Part shown: one piece after another, positions 1-8,614 of the stretch
Numbering within the stretch: position 1 is the stretch's first letter
Layout of the letters: each line of letters opens with the position of its first letter
NCBI RefSeq assembly: GCF_900156395.1
Contig: NZ_FTNL01000022.1
Coordinates: forward strand, 19,139-83,138
Source: Fluoribacter gormanii
Lineage (GTDB): Bacteria > Pseudomonadota > Gammaproteobacteria > Legionellales > Legionellaceae
Direction of reading: 5' to 3'
Length of the DNA: 64,000 nucleotides
The notes under the pieces: model-generated
What the model was told of the DNA's origin: nothing
What the model saw: the letters and a program-made list of their open reading frames with translations, nothing else
Databases searched by the model: none
Translations under genes and position numbers: made by a program

Positions 1-243
1 GAACAGTTGCAAAAGGTAGGTTCTTGGGAAAAAGATCATTTGCAAGAATGTATTAATGATATCAGTGCTCAATTTGATATCAATATGGGGAAAATCGCAC
101 AACCTTTACGGGTCGCTGTAACAGGGTCGAGCATGTCTCCATCTATTGATATGACATTAACTTTATTAGGTAGAGAAAGAGTATTAACTCGCCTTAAAAA
201 TGCTTTGGAACAGTTAAAACTTAGAGCTCAAGCAAGTAGCTGA
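1..243 (+). CDS. gltX: Glutamyl-tRNA synthetase, C-terminal fragment
   Basis: The reading frame is open from the first base of the window and ends at TGA 241-243, so only about the last 80 residues are present. The stretch around IAQPLRVAVTGSSMSPSID is the typical C-terminal anticodon-binding end of bacterial glutamyl-tRNA synthetase, which charges tRNA-Glu in the cytoplasm. The catalytic HIGH and KMSKS parts lie outside the window, so discrimination between GltX paralogues cannot be checked. Two tRNA-Glu genes occur in the same window at about 53 kb, but there is no operon link. No start codon should be assigned to this fragment. Confidence 0.9.
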   Translation, partial: EQLQKVGSWEKDHLQECINDISAQFDINMGKIAQPLRVAVTGSSMSPSIDMTLTLLGRERVLTRLKNALEQLKLRAQASS

Positions 244-258
244 TATTCTCCTCATGAA

Positions 259-290
259 CTGCAGGTTGATTCAGAATAACCAACCTGCAG
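259..290 (+). terminator. Hairpin downstream of gltX
   Basis: CTGCAGGTTG (259-268) and CAACCTGCAG (281-290) form a perfect 10-bp stem with a 12-nt loop, 15 bases after the gltX stop. No strong T-run follows, so it may be a weak or factor-assisted terminator. Confidence 0.5.
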
Positions 291-361
291 ATGTATGCTC
301 GTGTTGTATCTATGTCCTGATTGATATGACAAAAATTTTTATATAACAAGGATGGTATCTT

Positions 362-1624
362 ATGAAATTAAAATCAAAATTTTTGGGATTAGCCTTAATC
401 ACTTCTTTGATTTCGCCAATATTGTCTGCTGCTTCAGAGACCTCTTCTAATATTACAAGTCAATTGCAGAAGGAGATTGATGATTATTATACGAAGTACA
501 ATAAAAAGGAAAAATTCACTGCTATTGCCGCCTCAGTCCTGATTCCTCAAAATCAGGAAAATTACCAAAAAGAAATTAAAACTGTCGTGCATGGAACCAT
601 GGGATATCCTCCTTTATCCGAAGCGATTACTCCTGGAAATTTATTTGATATTGGCAGTATTACCAAATCATTTACTGCATTAATTATTTTGCAATTGCAA
701 ACAGAAGATAAATTGTCTCTGGACGATCCTTTGGGAAAATGGTTACCGCAATATCCTAATTGGAAAAATGTTACTTTAAGACAGTTACTGAATATGACCA
801 GCGGAATTCCAAATTATTCCGCAGATGATGAATTCTCGAAAAAAATGGAGTCTCAATTAGACACTGTTTGGACTGATGATGAGCTACTAAAGTATGCTCA
901 TCCTGAAAAAAAACTCGAAAAGAAAAAGGGTAATCTTTATGAATACTCGAATTCGAATTATATTCTGGCTGCCATGGTTATAGAAAAAGTAACCAATGAT
1001 ACGTTTGCCAACCAGTTAAAATTGCGAATCATTAATGCTGAAAATGGTTTAAACGATATGTTTTATCTCGCAGGTCCTGATGGTCAATCTCTAGGAAAAT
1101 CGATTGAGGATCGAAGGGTTCATGGATATTTTTATGATGAAGAAAAGAATAAATTAATTGATACTTTAAGCAATGATTTATCTTGGGCGGGAGCTGCTGG
1201 GGCGATTGTTGGTACTACCGAAGATGTCGCACGCTGGGTCCAACTGCTTTATCATGGCACCTTAATTAAGCCAATTTTCAGAGAACGAATTTTAGCTGAA
1301 TTAGAGTCAGTTGTATCGATGAAAACAGGACAAACTATTCCTACCGTGACGGAAGAAGATCCTTATGGATTTGGTTTGGGGGTTGGATATCTTTACGATA
1401 AGGAACTCAAGCAGCGTTTTTGGGTATATAAAGGCAGTACATTAGGGTTTCGCGTAATGTATTTTTGGCAACCCTGTAATAATGTCACTACCGTGGTCGC
1501 TTTAAATGGTAAGGGTGGTGAAGGAAATCCTCAATCTAAATTGGGTGATGAGATTATTAAAGCAAACCAAACTTTATATAAAGTAATTTTGAAAAACCAC
1601 CCTGAATTACAGTGTATGTCTTAA
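362..1624 (+). CDS. Secreted beta-lactamase-family serine hydrolase
   Basis: The 420-aa product begins with a signal peptide (about residues 1-24, ending near LSAAS), so it should act in the periplasm or outside the cell. Family motifs are visible: S99-I-T-K102 as the SxxK nucleophile motif, Y195-S-N197 as the second motif, and K357-G-S-T as the likely third motif. This fits the class C beta-lactamase / D-alanyl-D-alanine carboxypeptidase / esterase family (Pfam Beta-lactamase). Actual substrates in this family range from beta-lactams to peptidoglycan stems and esters, so no resistance role can be claimed. An AAGGA ribosome-binding site at 348-352 supports ATG 362. It appears to be a single-gene unit. 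Confidence 0.85.
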   Translation: MKLKSKFLGLALITSLISPILSAASETSSNITSQLQKEIDDYYTKYNKKEKFTAIAASVLIPQNQENYQKEIKTVVHGTMGYPPLSEAITPGNLFDIGSITKSFTALIILQLQTEDKLSLDDPLGKWLPQYPNWKNVTLRQLLNMTSGIPNYSADDEFSKKMESQLDTVWTDDELLKYAHPEKKLEKKKGNLYEYSNSNYILAAMVIEKVTNDTFANQLKLRIINAENGLNDMFYLAGPDGQSLGKSIEDRRVHGYFYDEEKNKLIDTLSNDLSWAGAAGAIVGTTEDVARWVQLLYHGTLIKPIFRERILAELESVVSMKTGQTIPTVTEEDPYGFGLGVGYLYDKELKQRFWVYKGSTLGFRVMYFWQPCNNVTTVVALNGKGGEGNPQSKLGDEIIKANQTLYKVILKNHPELQCMS

Positions 1625-1637
1625 ATCCTTTTCTTTA

Positions 1638-1665
1638 CCCCTTCTCCTGTTCCATCGGGAAGGGG
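1638..1665 (+). terminator. Hairpin after the serine hydrolase
   Basis: CCCCTTC (1638-1644) pairs with GAAGGGG (1659-1665), 13 bases after the stop codon. The stem is strong but no T-tract follows directly. Confidence 0.45.
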
Positions 1666-1772
1666 CTATCTACCTCTAATAAAAACAAATGAACTTCATT
1701 TTGAACTAGATGATATTCGATTGTAGTATCTGTACATTTCGTGTGATACAATTTGTGCTCTAAGTCCAAAAG

Positions 1773-3350
1773 ATGATGCTTATGTCGAAAAGTGGAACAT
1801 TCCCTGAGTTTCTAACAGTTAACAAAAAAACGGATAATTTTTTTATTTCAATTAATAAACAAGGACCACATTCTTTTGTAATGCTGGGAGTGTATGACCA
1901 AAATAAAGTCCGTCATTTACTTTGTCGCGTAGGTAAATTTGGCAATGTTGGCGCTATAGCATCTGACCTCCATTTAGTGGAGCATCTACCTGATGATCTT
2001 ACAAAATATAAAAAGAGCTATGTATATTGCAACGACGTTGCAGAGAAAAAAATGTATTATATTAAAGAAGGATGTGACCTTCATTCGTGGTCTGAATTAC
2101 CTGTTGATCTAGAAAAATTCAAAGAGAGTTATATTTACTGTAATAATAAAGAAGGTAAAAAATTATATTATATCAAGTCAGACGGGACATCTGAAGAAGT
2201 AACAATTAATGATTTTATACTATTTGATAACAATCTTAAAAAGATTAAGAAAAATAAATCTAACTTATGGCATCTTACTACGGAGCAAGTGAACTCGTTA
2301 ATCACAGCAGACGGAGGCCATAATCTGGGGATAGCTGAAGAAGTAAAAATAGCTGATTTCGATAAATTTGATAGAAATATAAATAAAATTAATCCGAAAA
2401 AGGCTTCCCGGTTGCATCTTAGCGGTGCTCAATTTTATGAAATGATTACCTTAAATGGCGGTTATACGCAGGATGTGGATTCAGATTATTTCATGCAAAT
2501 GGAGTTTATCTGCAACGCTCTTTTTTTTGCGAACAAGGGAGTGTTGATGGATGAAGGAATCTCTCGTAAGAAAAGGCACAGGAGTAAAATTTCTTATCAA
2601 GCCTACGACATCACATATGAGCAATATGTAGAGTTTTTGAGAGTTTTAGAAGCCTCGCAGTCATTTTATAACCAATTTAAATGTTACAAACCACATACCA
2701 CAACTGATGAGGAAGTCACATTAAAATTTGGTGGAGAGAAAATTTTACCTCCTCTTGACGTCAATCAAATAAATCCAAATGACATCGATGTAAATAGAAT
2801 AAAAGCCAGCGTTAGTGAGTTGCACGTTGGCAATACATGCAGACACTCCGCAATAGCACTTATTGAAGCAACCCAGCATGCACCAGTTTCTTCTTTGGTT
2901 TCCTCCACTTTTTTTATGGAATTACCTTATGAAACGGAGTTGGAATTTGGCAGCCCTAGTGAAAATATTCCATTCTATGTTCTTCCACAGCCACCAATAG
3001 CATTTTTTGTATCAAATAATACAAAAAAGAACCTAATTACAAAGCTATACGAGCGAATGGAGAATATGCTACTTCTTGAGCCTTGCTCTTCGTCTACTCA
3101 GAAGAAATTCCTGAGATTGAAAGAGTTATATTTGGATATCGTTGGACCAAGTCAAAATTTTTCGCTTGACGAATTACTCACGCATATTCAGAACTGGAAA
3201 AAAGAAAATAAGACTACTTTAGAAACTTTAAGGAAAACATATTTTTGGGATACTCTTCCTTTTATCAAAAGACAATCCTCTACGATGAAGCTAATTACTG
3301 AAGTAGAAGAAGAGCTTCAAAGAAATAGAACACTGAAACCTGATTCCTAG
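1773..3350 (+). CDS. Unknown repeat-containing protein, candidate Dot/Icm effector
   Basis: I do not recognise a named family. The 525-aa protein has no signal peptide or membrane segment. It holds two internal duplications. A unit at about residues 75-98 (ending YYIK) recurs at 112-135 with the shared core SY[VI]YCN. A second unit at about 151-183 recurs at 199-231, each ending in a GG[HY] step. Further on, NTCRHSA (354-360) places Cys356 two residues before His358, which could be part of a cysteine-hydrolase or transglutaminase-like active site; this is conjecture. The C-terminus is acidic (EVEEELQ near 510-516) like the E-block seen in many Dot/Icm substrates. ATG codons at 1773, 1776 and 1782 are all possible starts because no strong ribosome site decides between them. 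Confidence 0.7.
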   Translation: MMLMSKSGTFPEFLTVNKKTDNFFISINKQGPHSFVMLGVYDQNKVRHLLCRVGKFGNVGAIASDLHLVEHLPDDLTKYKKSYVYCNDVAEKKMYYIKEGCDLHSWSELPVDLEKFKESYIYCNNKEGKKLYYIKSDGTSEEVTINDFILFDNNLKKIKKNKSNLWHLTTEQVNSLITADGGHNLGIAEEVKIADFDKFDRNINKINPKKASRLHLSGAQFYEMITLNGGYTQDVDSDYFMQMEFICNALFFANKGVLMDEGISRKKRHRSKISYQAYDITYEQYVEFLRVLEASQSFYNQFKCYKPHTTTDEEVTLKFGGEKILPPLDVNQINPNDIDVNRIKASVSELHVGNTCRHSAIALIEATQHAPVSSLVSSTFFMELPYETELEFGSPSENIPFYVLPQPPIAFFVSNNTKKNLITKLYERMENMLLLEPCSSSTQKKFLRLKELYLDIVGPSQNFSLDELLTHIQNWKKENKTTLETLRKTYFWDTLPFIKRQSSTMKLITEVEEELQRNRTLKPDS

Positions 3351-3429
3351 TGCATATAATTTCTGGTGTTCTCTTGTGAGTCCAAAAAGCATATCATAGA
3401 TAATTCCAGGGGTTTTCCTACTAAAGCCT

Positions 3430-3462
3430 AATGATCAATTACAACCCTGATAATTGATCATT
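3430..3462. promoter_or_regulatory. Perfect 12-bp inverted repeat upstream of gst
   Basis: AATGATCAATTA (3430-3441) and TAATTGATCATT (3451-3462) are exact reverse complements around a 9-base centre. The right arm ends four bases before the AAAGGAG ribosome site of the glutathione transferase. It could be an operator or a hairpin in the 5' leader that affects translation. Confidence 0.5.
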
Positions 3463-3478
3463 AATCAAAGGAGTGGAT

Positions 3479-4081
3479 ATGAAACTTTATTATACTAAAT
3501 CAGCATGCTCATTAGCTGTACGTATTGTTCTTAATGAATTAGGTCTTGATTTTCAAGATGAAGAAGTCGATTTAAAAGCAAAGAAAACGAGCTCAGACGA
3601 AAATTATCTATTGATTAATCCTAAAGGTGCTGTACCTGCGCTTTCTCTTGATAATGGAGAATTACTGACTGAAAATCAGGTCATCTTACAATATTTGGCG
3701 GATATCACACCTGGTCAAAAGCTTTTACCATCAGTTGGTGATTTAAGAAGATACCATACTCTGGAATGGGTTAATTATGTTGCTACGGAATTGCATAAGA
3801 CGTTAGGCATGTTTTTTAATCCTAATCTCAATGAAGAAACAAAAAACATTTTTATGTCGGTAATTAATATGAGGTTGAAGTATGTTAACGAGCACCTTGC
3901 AACAGGGCCTTATTTAATGGGCAAGGATTTTACATTGCCGGATGCTTATTTGTTTGTCATACTACGTTGGGCTCATTATTTTAAAATGGATCTTTCTGCA
4001 TATAAACATTTGGAACAATTCATGAACGTTGTTGCAGAACGTCCAGCTGTTGTGACCTCGTTGCAACAGGAAAAATTATAA
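3479..4081 (+). CDS. gst: Glutathione S-transferase
   Basis: The 200-aa protein starts MKLYYTKSACSLAVR, the typical beta-class bacterial GST N-terminus. The thioredoxin-like domain (residues 1 to about 80) includes the cis-proline region GAVPAL and the glutathione-binding ENQVI segment (usually ES in this family). The all-helical C-terminal domain follows, with LPDAYLFV near residue 160. It probably conjugates glutathione to electrophiles in the cytoplasm. AAAGGAG at 3467-3473 is five bases from ATG 3479 and decides this start over the in-frame GTG six bases upstream. The inverted repeat just upstream suggests local regulation. Confidence 0.9.
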   Translation: MKLYYTKSACSLAVRIVLNELGLDFQDEEVDLKAKKTSSDENYLLINPKGAVPALSLDNGELLTENQVILQYLADITPGQKLLPSVGDLRRYHTLEWVNYVATELHKTLGMFFNPNLNEETKNIFMSVINMRLKYVNEHLATGPYLMGKDFTLPDAYLFVILRWAHYFKMDLSAYKHLEQFMNVVAERPAVVTSLQQEKL

Positions 4082-4217
4082 TAAGTACTTATCCCATATT
4101 AAGAACGTTCGAATTTTTTTATTGACCATTTCATCTGTATTTAAATCCGATCGTTCTTCAATTTTTTTGCTTCGAGAGTAAGAAAATTACTCTCTCTAAT
4201 TATTTTGGAAGATAAAT

Positions 4218-5960
4218 ATGCCTATAAAACCTACATTTCAGGGTGGAATAGATCTAAATTTTTCCTCGCAAAGTAAATTTGAGACCATTGAGGGAGTGGC
4301 GCAAGAAATGCAGGCTCCCATTATTGCTCGCAATGCAGTACGATTTTTAATGATGGGATGGACAGAGCAGTGGACTGAGTTTTTAACCCCGGCAGTGGCG
4401 CATGCCATTTTTGTAAAACGTGATCATGAGTTATTAAGAGAATTACGTTTTGCTTTTCAACAAGGTTTTTTAGAGCTTTTTGAGCAATTAAGAAATAAAC
4501 AGTTAACTGAAGAACAAGAGGAACAGGTCCATCTATATTTGAGTAATTGCTTAACCTTACTCCCTTATGGTGATTTAACTCGTTATGAATCAATCAAAAT
4601 TCCTCAATATATTGATGGAAATTGGGAGCTTGTCGAGTACCTAGTTAAACCAATCGAATTAACAGAACGTTCAGGATGGAAGCGTTTTTTTATCCAAGAT
4701 ACTGATCGCGTTTTTGCTTATGGACTTGAACCTCTTTTTCATAGAAAAGCTGAATCTCATTTAATTTTTATGGGGACAACTTACCCAGCTGGACAAGGTT
4801 TTCTACCCCAAGTTAATACTGATTCCAATGGTTTTGAAACAGTCGGCGAATCGCTTTATATAATGGGTCGAAAAAGAATTCACGAATGGCTAAATACACA
4901 AAACAATAAAATACATGTATGTGGGGTAAGTTTAGGAGGTTCTTTAAGTTTATTGCTCGCCATTGATAAAGGGGATTATAAACTTTCACGTGTTGATGCA
5001 TTGAATCCCGCGGGGCTTCATGACTCCAAAAGAACCTATGATTATTGGGATGAATTGCTTGATAAGCCGATAGTTGTCGTGCAAAAGCAAGGCGATGATC
5101 CGGTTTCAGCGTTCGGGAGCTGGAAAGATGATTGGTACATTATTCAAGTAACCCCGCCAAATGAAAAAAAGGGGCCTAATTGTTTTTGCGATCATTTTTT
5201 AAATTATGCCGGTTTTGCTGGTACAAAGTTCGATTACATTGAAGCAGAACAGGATAATATCAAACGAAAAACACGTAATTTTTGGCTTTATACACTCGGG
5301 AGAAGCCTAATTTACGGTTTTATCTTGCTTCCTTATACTTATGCAGTGCGTCCACTTTTTTATTTCCTTGCCCAAAACTGGAGGATTACAGTACCCGTTT
5401 TGGGAATTTTAGTCAGTGCATCCCTTGCTGTTGCCGGTGTTTTACCACTTCTTGCGTTTTTGGGCATCGTTGGCGGTTTATTTGCCAGCATTTTTATCTC
5501 CTCCTGTTGTTTCCCTAAAAATAAAGTTTCAAAAGTGGCCCCTGTCCAAGCTGAGCACTTAGAAAAAGAAGGACTTGCGCAATTACATGATCCATCTCTT
5601 GCCCGTAATCCAACTATGGATATTTATAGTAATCATAATGCTGTAGAAGTAGATTTGACTTATCAACAAATACATACTTATTATGATGTAATGCGTCGTC
5701 TTGTAAAAAATAAGCCTTCTTTGCCGAGCGAAGAAAAGAAAAGCAAACATATTGATGGAGTTACCAAAAAATCCTTACTCCAAGAATGCTCAGAGCCTAA
5801 GAAACATGATTTTGTAGTGCCGTTCAGAGTTACCCCAGCCAAAGCAGCTCATATACGACATACTTTAACTTTGGTGCAACAATTGGGAATTGAGAATGAA
5901 AATTTAAAGCCTAGTTTAGAAGAATGCTACACTGAATATTGCATTGGCAAGCATAGATAA
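4218..5960 (+). CDS. Alpha/beta-hydrolase (lipase-like) with C-terminal membrane segment, copy 1
   Basis: The 580-aa protein contains a nucleophile elbow G236-V-S238-L-G240, a possible acid at D293/D294 (KQGDDPVSAFG) and a conserved His326 (FCDHFLNYAGF). The order Ser-Asp-His and the spacing fit an alpha/beta-hydrolase. A long hydrophobic stretch at about 360-430 could form two or three membrane helices. There is no N-terminal signal peptide. The gene is followed after 76 bases by a close paralogue, so the pair arose by tandem duplication. Lipases and phospholipases are common among Legionella effectors, but the substrate here is unknown. No adjacent gene suggests a pathway. Confidence 0.7.
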   Translation: MPIKPTFQGGIDLNFSSQSKFETIEGVAQEMQAPIIARNAVRFLMMGWTEQWTEFLTPAVAHAIFVKRDHELLRELRFAFQQGFLELFEQLRNKQLTEEQEEQVHLYLSNCLTLLPYGDLTRYESIKIPQYIDGNWELVEYLVKPIELTERSGWKRFFIQDTDRVFAYGLEPLFHRKAESHLIFMGTTYPAGQGFLPQVNTDSNGFETVGESLYIMGRKRIHEWLNTQNNKIHVCGVSLGGSLSLLLAIDKGDYKLSRVDALNPAGLHDSKRTYDYWDELLDKPIVVVQKQGDDPVSAFGSWKDDWYIIQVTPPNEKKGPNCFCDHFLNYAGFAGTKFDYIEAEQDNIKRKTRNFWLYTLGRSLIYGFILLPYTYAVRPLFYFLAQNWRITVPVLGILVSASLAVAGVLPLLAFLGIVGGLFASIFISSCCFPKNKVSKVAPVQAEHLEKEGLAQLHDPSLARNPTMDIYSNHNAVEVDLTYQQIHTYYDVMRRLVKNKPSLPSEEKKSKHIDGVTKKSLLQECSEPKKHDFVVPFRVTPAKAAHIRHTLTLVQQLGIENENLKPSLEECYTEYCIGKHR

Positions 5961-6036
5961 TTGAATTCGAACTCGATTTAGGCTTCTTTCTACTAGGTAT
6001 ATCATTCAATGATAATTGGGAATAGGGAGATAAATT

Positions 6037-7635
6037 TTGTCTGGAGGAACTGTATTTAAAGGGGGATTAGAACTAAAATTTTTTGAACAACAAGAGTTTG
6101 AATCTCTTGATGGCATTGATGTGTCTGCACAAGCCCCTATTTTAGCGCGTAATATATTGCGTTTCTTCACTATGGGATGGACAGGATCCTGGACTCAATT
6201 TTTAACCCCGACTGTTTTATATTCTTTTTTTCTTCAACGTGACACCGATTTATTAAGAGAAATTCGTTTTGCCATGCAACAAGGATTTTTGGAGCTCTTT
6301 AAGCAATTGCAAGGCAAAGACTTGTGTACGGAAGAGGGAGAACAGGTACAACTTTATTTGAGTAATTGTTTGTCTATGCTTCCTTATGGTGATTTAACTC
6401 CTTATGAGTCCGTTACCATCCCTCAATGTATTGACGGGCATTGGGAGTTGGTTGAATATCAGGTTACTCCGATTGAATTAACAGAACGGCATTGGTGGAA
6501 GAGTTTTTTTACCTATGATAATGATCGTGTTTTTGCTTATGGTCTTAAGCCAATTTTTCATGAGAACGCAGAGTCTCATTTAATCTTTATGGGAACTACT
6601 TATCCTGCAGGCCAAGGTTTTCTTACTCAAATAAAGACTGACTCCAAGGGATTTGAATCGGTTGGTTTGTCTTTATATCGTAGTGGTCGAGAGCGAATAA
6701 GAGCCTGGCTAAACCAACAGAAAAATACAATTCATGTATGCGGGGTAAGTTTGGGTGGCGCTTTAAGTTTATTGCTTGCTATCGATAAAGGAAATTATAA
6801 GTTATCACGTGTTGATGCTTTGAATCCTCCTGGACTTTATGATCCTTTATTTAAAAGTGGCTTTGATTATTGGGATGAATTAAATGACAAGCCCAAAGTT
6901 GTAGTGCAAAAACAAGGTAATGATCCGGTTTCAGCTTTCGGAGTTTGGAAAAAAGGTTGGGATATTCTTCAGGTTGTACCCCCGCAAGACAAGCAAGGAC
7001 CCAATGCTTTTTGCGATCATTGCTTAAATTATGCAGGATTTGCAGATACCGAGTTTAGATATATTTCTGTAGAAGAGGACAATTCTCAACGTAAAACGCA
7101 CCATCTTATAATTAATGCGGCTGTGAGATCGTTTATTTATTATTATGTATTAGTTCCTTTTACATATGCAGTTCGTCCATTTGGATATTATGTGTTGAAT
7201 AAATTGCTTCCTCAAAGCACTGGGAGTCCATCATCTCAGAGCATCGCTGGATTAGCTAAAATACATCATCCTTCTCTTCTTAGAAATTCATCAATGGATA
7301 TGTATGATGAAAACAATACCGTTGAAATCGACCTTACCTACCAACAAATAAATACTTATTATCAAATAACACGCTGTCTAATAAAGGGGAAACATTTTTT
7401 ACCTGCAAAAGAACAGGAAAGCAAACACACTCAAGGAATTACAAAAAAAACTTTATTGGCAGACAGTGATGATTTTAAGAATGCTCATTTGCAGGTCTCT
7501 TTTAAAGCAACCAAGGCCAAGCTGTCTCACATACTACATACTTTAAGTTTGGTTCGCCAATTGGGGTTGGATAATAAGGAGAAACTAAAATCTATATTAG
7601 AAAAACATTACGAAACATATCGGTTAGGCAAGTAG
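6037..7635 (+). CDS. Alpha/beta-hydrolase (lipase-like), copy 2
   Basis: This 532-aa paralogue of the preceding gene keeps the same GVSLGG nucleophile elbow, the KQGNDPVSAFG acid region and the FCDHCLNYAGF histidine region, so the proposed triad is retained. It lacks about 50 residues of the hydrophobic region found in copy 1 between the His motif and the C-terminal domain, which may change membrane attachment. Translation appears to start at TTG 6037: GGGAG at 6025-6029 is seven bases upstream, and the alignment with copy 1 (VFKGGLEL versus TFQGGIDL) supports it. The C-terminal 170 residues are again similar between the copies. The function is inferred only from the fold motif. Confidence 0.7.
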   Translation: MSGGTVFKGGLELKFFEQQEFESLDGIDVSAQAPILARNILRFFTMGWTGSWTQFLTPTVLYSFFLQRDTDLLREIRFAMQQGFLELFKQLQGKDLCTEEGEQVQLYLSNCLSMLPYGDLTPYESVTIPQCIDGHWELVEYQVTPIELTERHWWKSFFTYDNDRVFAYGLKPIFHENAESHLIFMGTTYPAGQGFLTQIKTDSKGFESVGLSLYRSGRERIRAWLNQQKNTIHVCGVSLGGALSLLLAIDKGNYKLSRVDALNPPGLYDPLFKSGFDYWDELNDKPKVVVQKQGNDPVSAFGVWKKGWDILQVVPPQDKQGPNAFCDHCLNYAGFADTEFRYISVEEDNSQRKTHHLIINAAVRSFIYYYVLVPFTYAVRPFGYYVLNKLLPQSTGSPSSQSIAGLAKIHHPSLLRNSSMDMYDENNTVEIDLTYQQINTYYQITRCLIKGKHFLPAKEQESKHTQGITKKTLLADSDDFKNAHLQVSFKATKAKLSHILHTLSLVRQLGLDNKEKLKSILEKHYETYRLGK

Positions 7636-7700
7636 TAATTATTTTGGAAGATATTTATGCTGTATGAATGAAGGCGATATTCATATTAAGTCCATGCTCA

Positions 7701-7794
7701 CGCCATCCTGAGCAGACTGTGGATCCCCTGCTTTAGCATTAGCGCTAATGCCCTAGCGCCTGACTGTAGATCCCTCACTACATTGGGGATGGCG
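7701..7794. repeat. 94-bp intergenic element with inverted ends, direct repeats and a central palindrome
   Basis: The ends CGCCATCC (7701-7708) and GGATGGCG (7787-7794) are inverted repeats. Inside, GACTGTGGATCCC (7715-7727) and GACTGTAGATCCC (7762-7774) are direct repeats, and GCATTAGCGCTAATGC (7736-7751) is a perfect 16-bp palindrome. This organisation suggests a miniature repetitive element or remnant. It lies between the hydrolase pair and the convergent outer-membrane protein gene. Confidence 0.5.
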
Positions 7795-7867
7795 TATCAG
7801 TAGATGTCCGGAATCGGGTAACTACAATCAGCAAAGACATACTTCCATTAGTCGTGATAAAAACTAA

Positions 7868-8521
7868 TTAAAAACGAAAAATCAGATGTGCGGCTACTGA
7901 ATAAAGAAACGGATAATACGTGTCTGCCGGGTTAAGTTGCGATTCTCCATAACCAGCAGTAAAATTACCGGCAATTTCACCCATGATGTGCTCAGTGAAA
8001 TTATAATTTACGCCAACGCTAAAAGCCGGTCCGGGACGCCAATCATCAACAACAATATCTTTACGATGTACGCCTGCCACTCCTGCGCCAGAAAAAATTT
8101 TCATTTGGGAATGAGGAATAGGGACCATAAGTTTTCCCATTAAAGTTAGAGTTTCCGTTTGCGATGATAAATTTTCCAAGCCATCATGCTCAAAACTGAA
8201 TAAACTTATGGAATCAAAAAGAACATTTGCCTCAGGAAAGTGGGTGTAGTTTACTTCAATTGCAAAAAAACGAGTAAATTCATATCCCGCCATTATACCC
8301 CAAACACTTCCGCCTTCCTCAACACTGGTCGGTGTAGATAGCATCAAGGCAACATTTTGGTTTTCTTTGGTGGGAACCAAACCTTTCCACGTAGTTGAAC
8401 CAAACCCGCCAATTGCACCTACGTAAAAAGGATGATGTGGTTTATTCTCTGTCTCTGCCAAACAAGGAGTAGAAAGAAATAAAAATGATAATAAGAATAA
8501 TTTCGATTTTTTATTATGCAC
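7868..8521 (-). CDS. Outer-membrane beta-barrel protein
   Basis: The 217-aa product has a clear signal peptide (residues 1-22, ending PCLA) and ends in phenylalanine (HLIFRF), the usual signal for assembly by the Bam machinery. Alternating hydrophobic strands such as FYVGAIGGFG, AIEVNYTHF and AFSVGVNYNF fit an 8-stranded OmpA/OmpW-like or opacity-type barrel. It probably sits in the outer membrane. Such small barrels act as porins, adhesins or structural proteins, and nothing here decides between these. It is on the same strand as the Cys-rich secreted protein upstream but separated from it by a UUCG hairpin, so it is probably a separate unit. Confidence 0.75.
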   Translation of the reverse strand: MHNKKSKLFLLSFLFLSTPCLAETENKPHHPFYVGAIGGFGSTTWKGLVPTKENQNVALMLSTPTSVEEGGSVWGIMAGYEFTRFFAIEVNYTHFPEANVLFDSISLFSFEHDGLENLSSQTETLTLMGKLMVPIPHSQMKIFSGAGVAGVHRKDIVVDDWRPGPAFSVGVNYNFTEHIMGEIAGNFTAGYGESQLNPADTYYPFLYSVAAHLIFRF

Positions 8522-8562
8522 AATAATTACTCTATCAAGATTGCTTTGCTCATTAGCATTGT

Positions 8563-8580
8563 GTTGGGCCGAAGCCCAAC
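8563..8580 (-). terminator. UUCG-tetraloop hairpin
   Basis: Read on the minus strand, GTTGGGC-TTCG-GCCCAAC forms a 7-bp stem closed on a C(UUCG)G tetraloop, 35 bases after the Cys-rich gene stop. It is very stable but has no T-run after it. It probably terminates transcription or protects the 3' end of that mRNA. Confidence 0.5.
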
Positions 8581-8614
8581 CTTAATCCATTTTTTGACTT
8601 TAATTTGCTTTAAG

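Noticed and set aside
321..347. TTGATA and TATAAC as promoter of the serine hydrolase
   Set aside because: The spacer is only 15 bases and the start would fall on or after the ribosome site, so it is unlikely to be used.
362..1624. Calling the serine hydrolase an antibiotic-resistance beta-lactamase
   Set aside because: The family motifs are shared by peptidases and esterases and no class-specific features were found.
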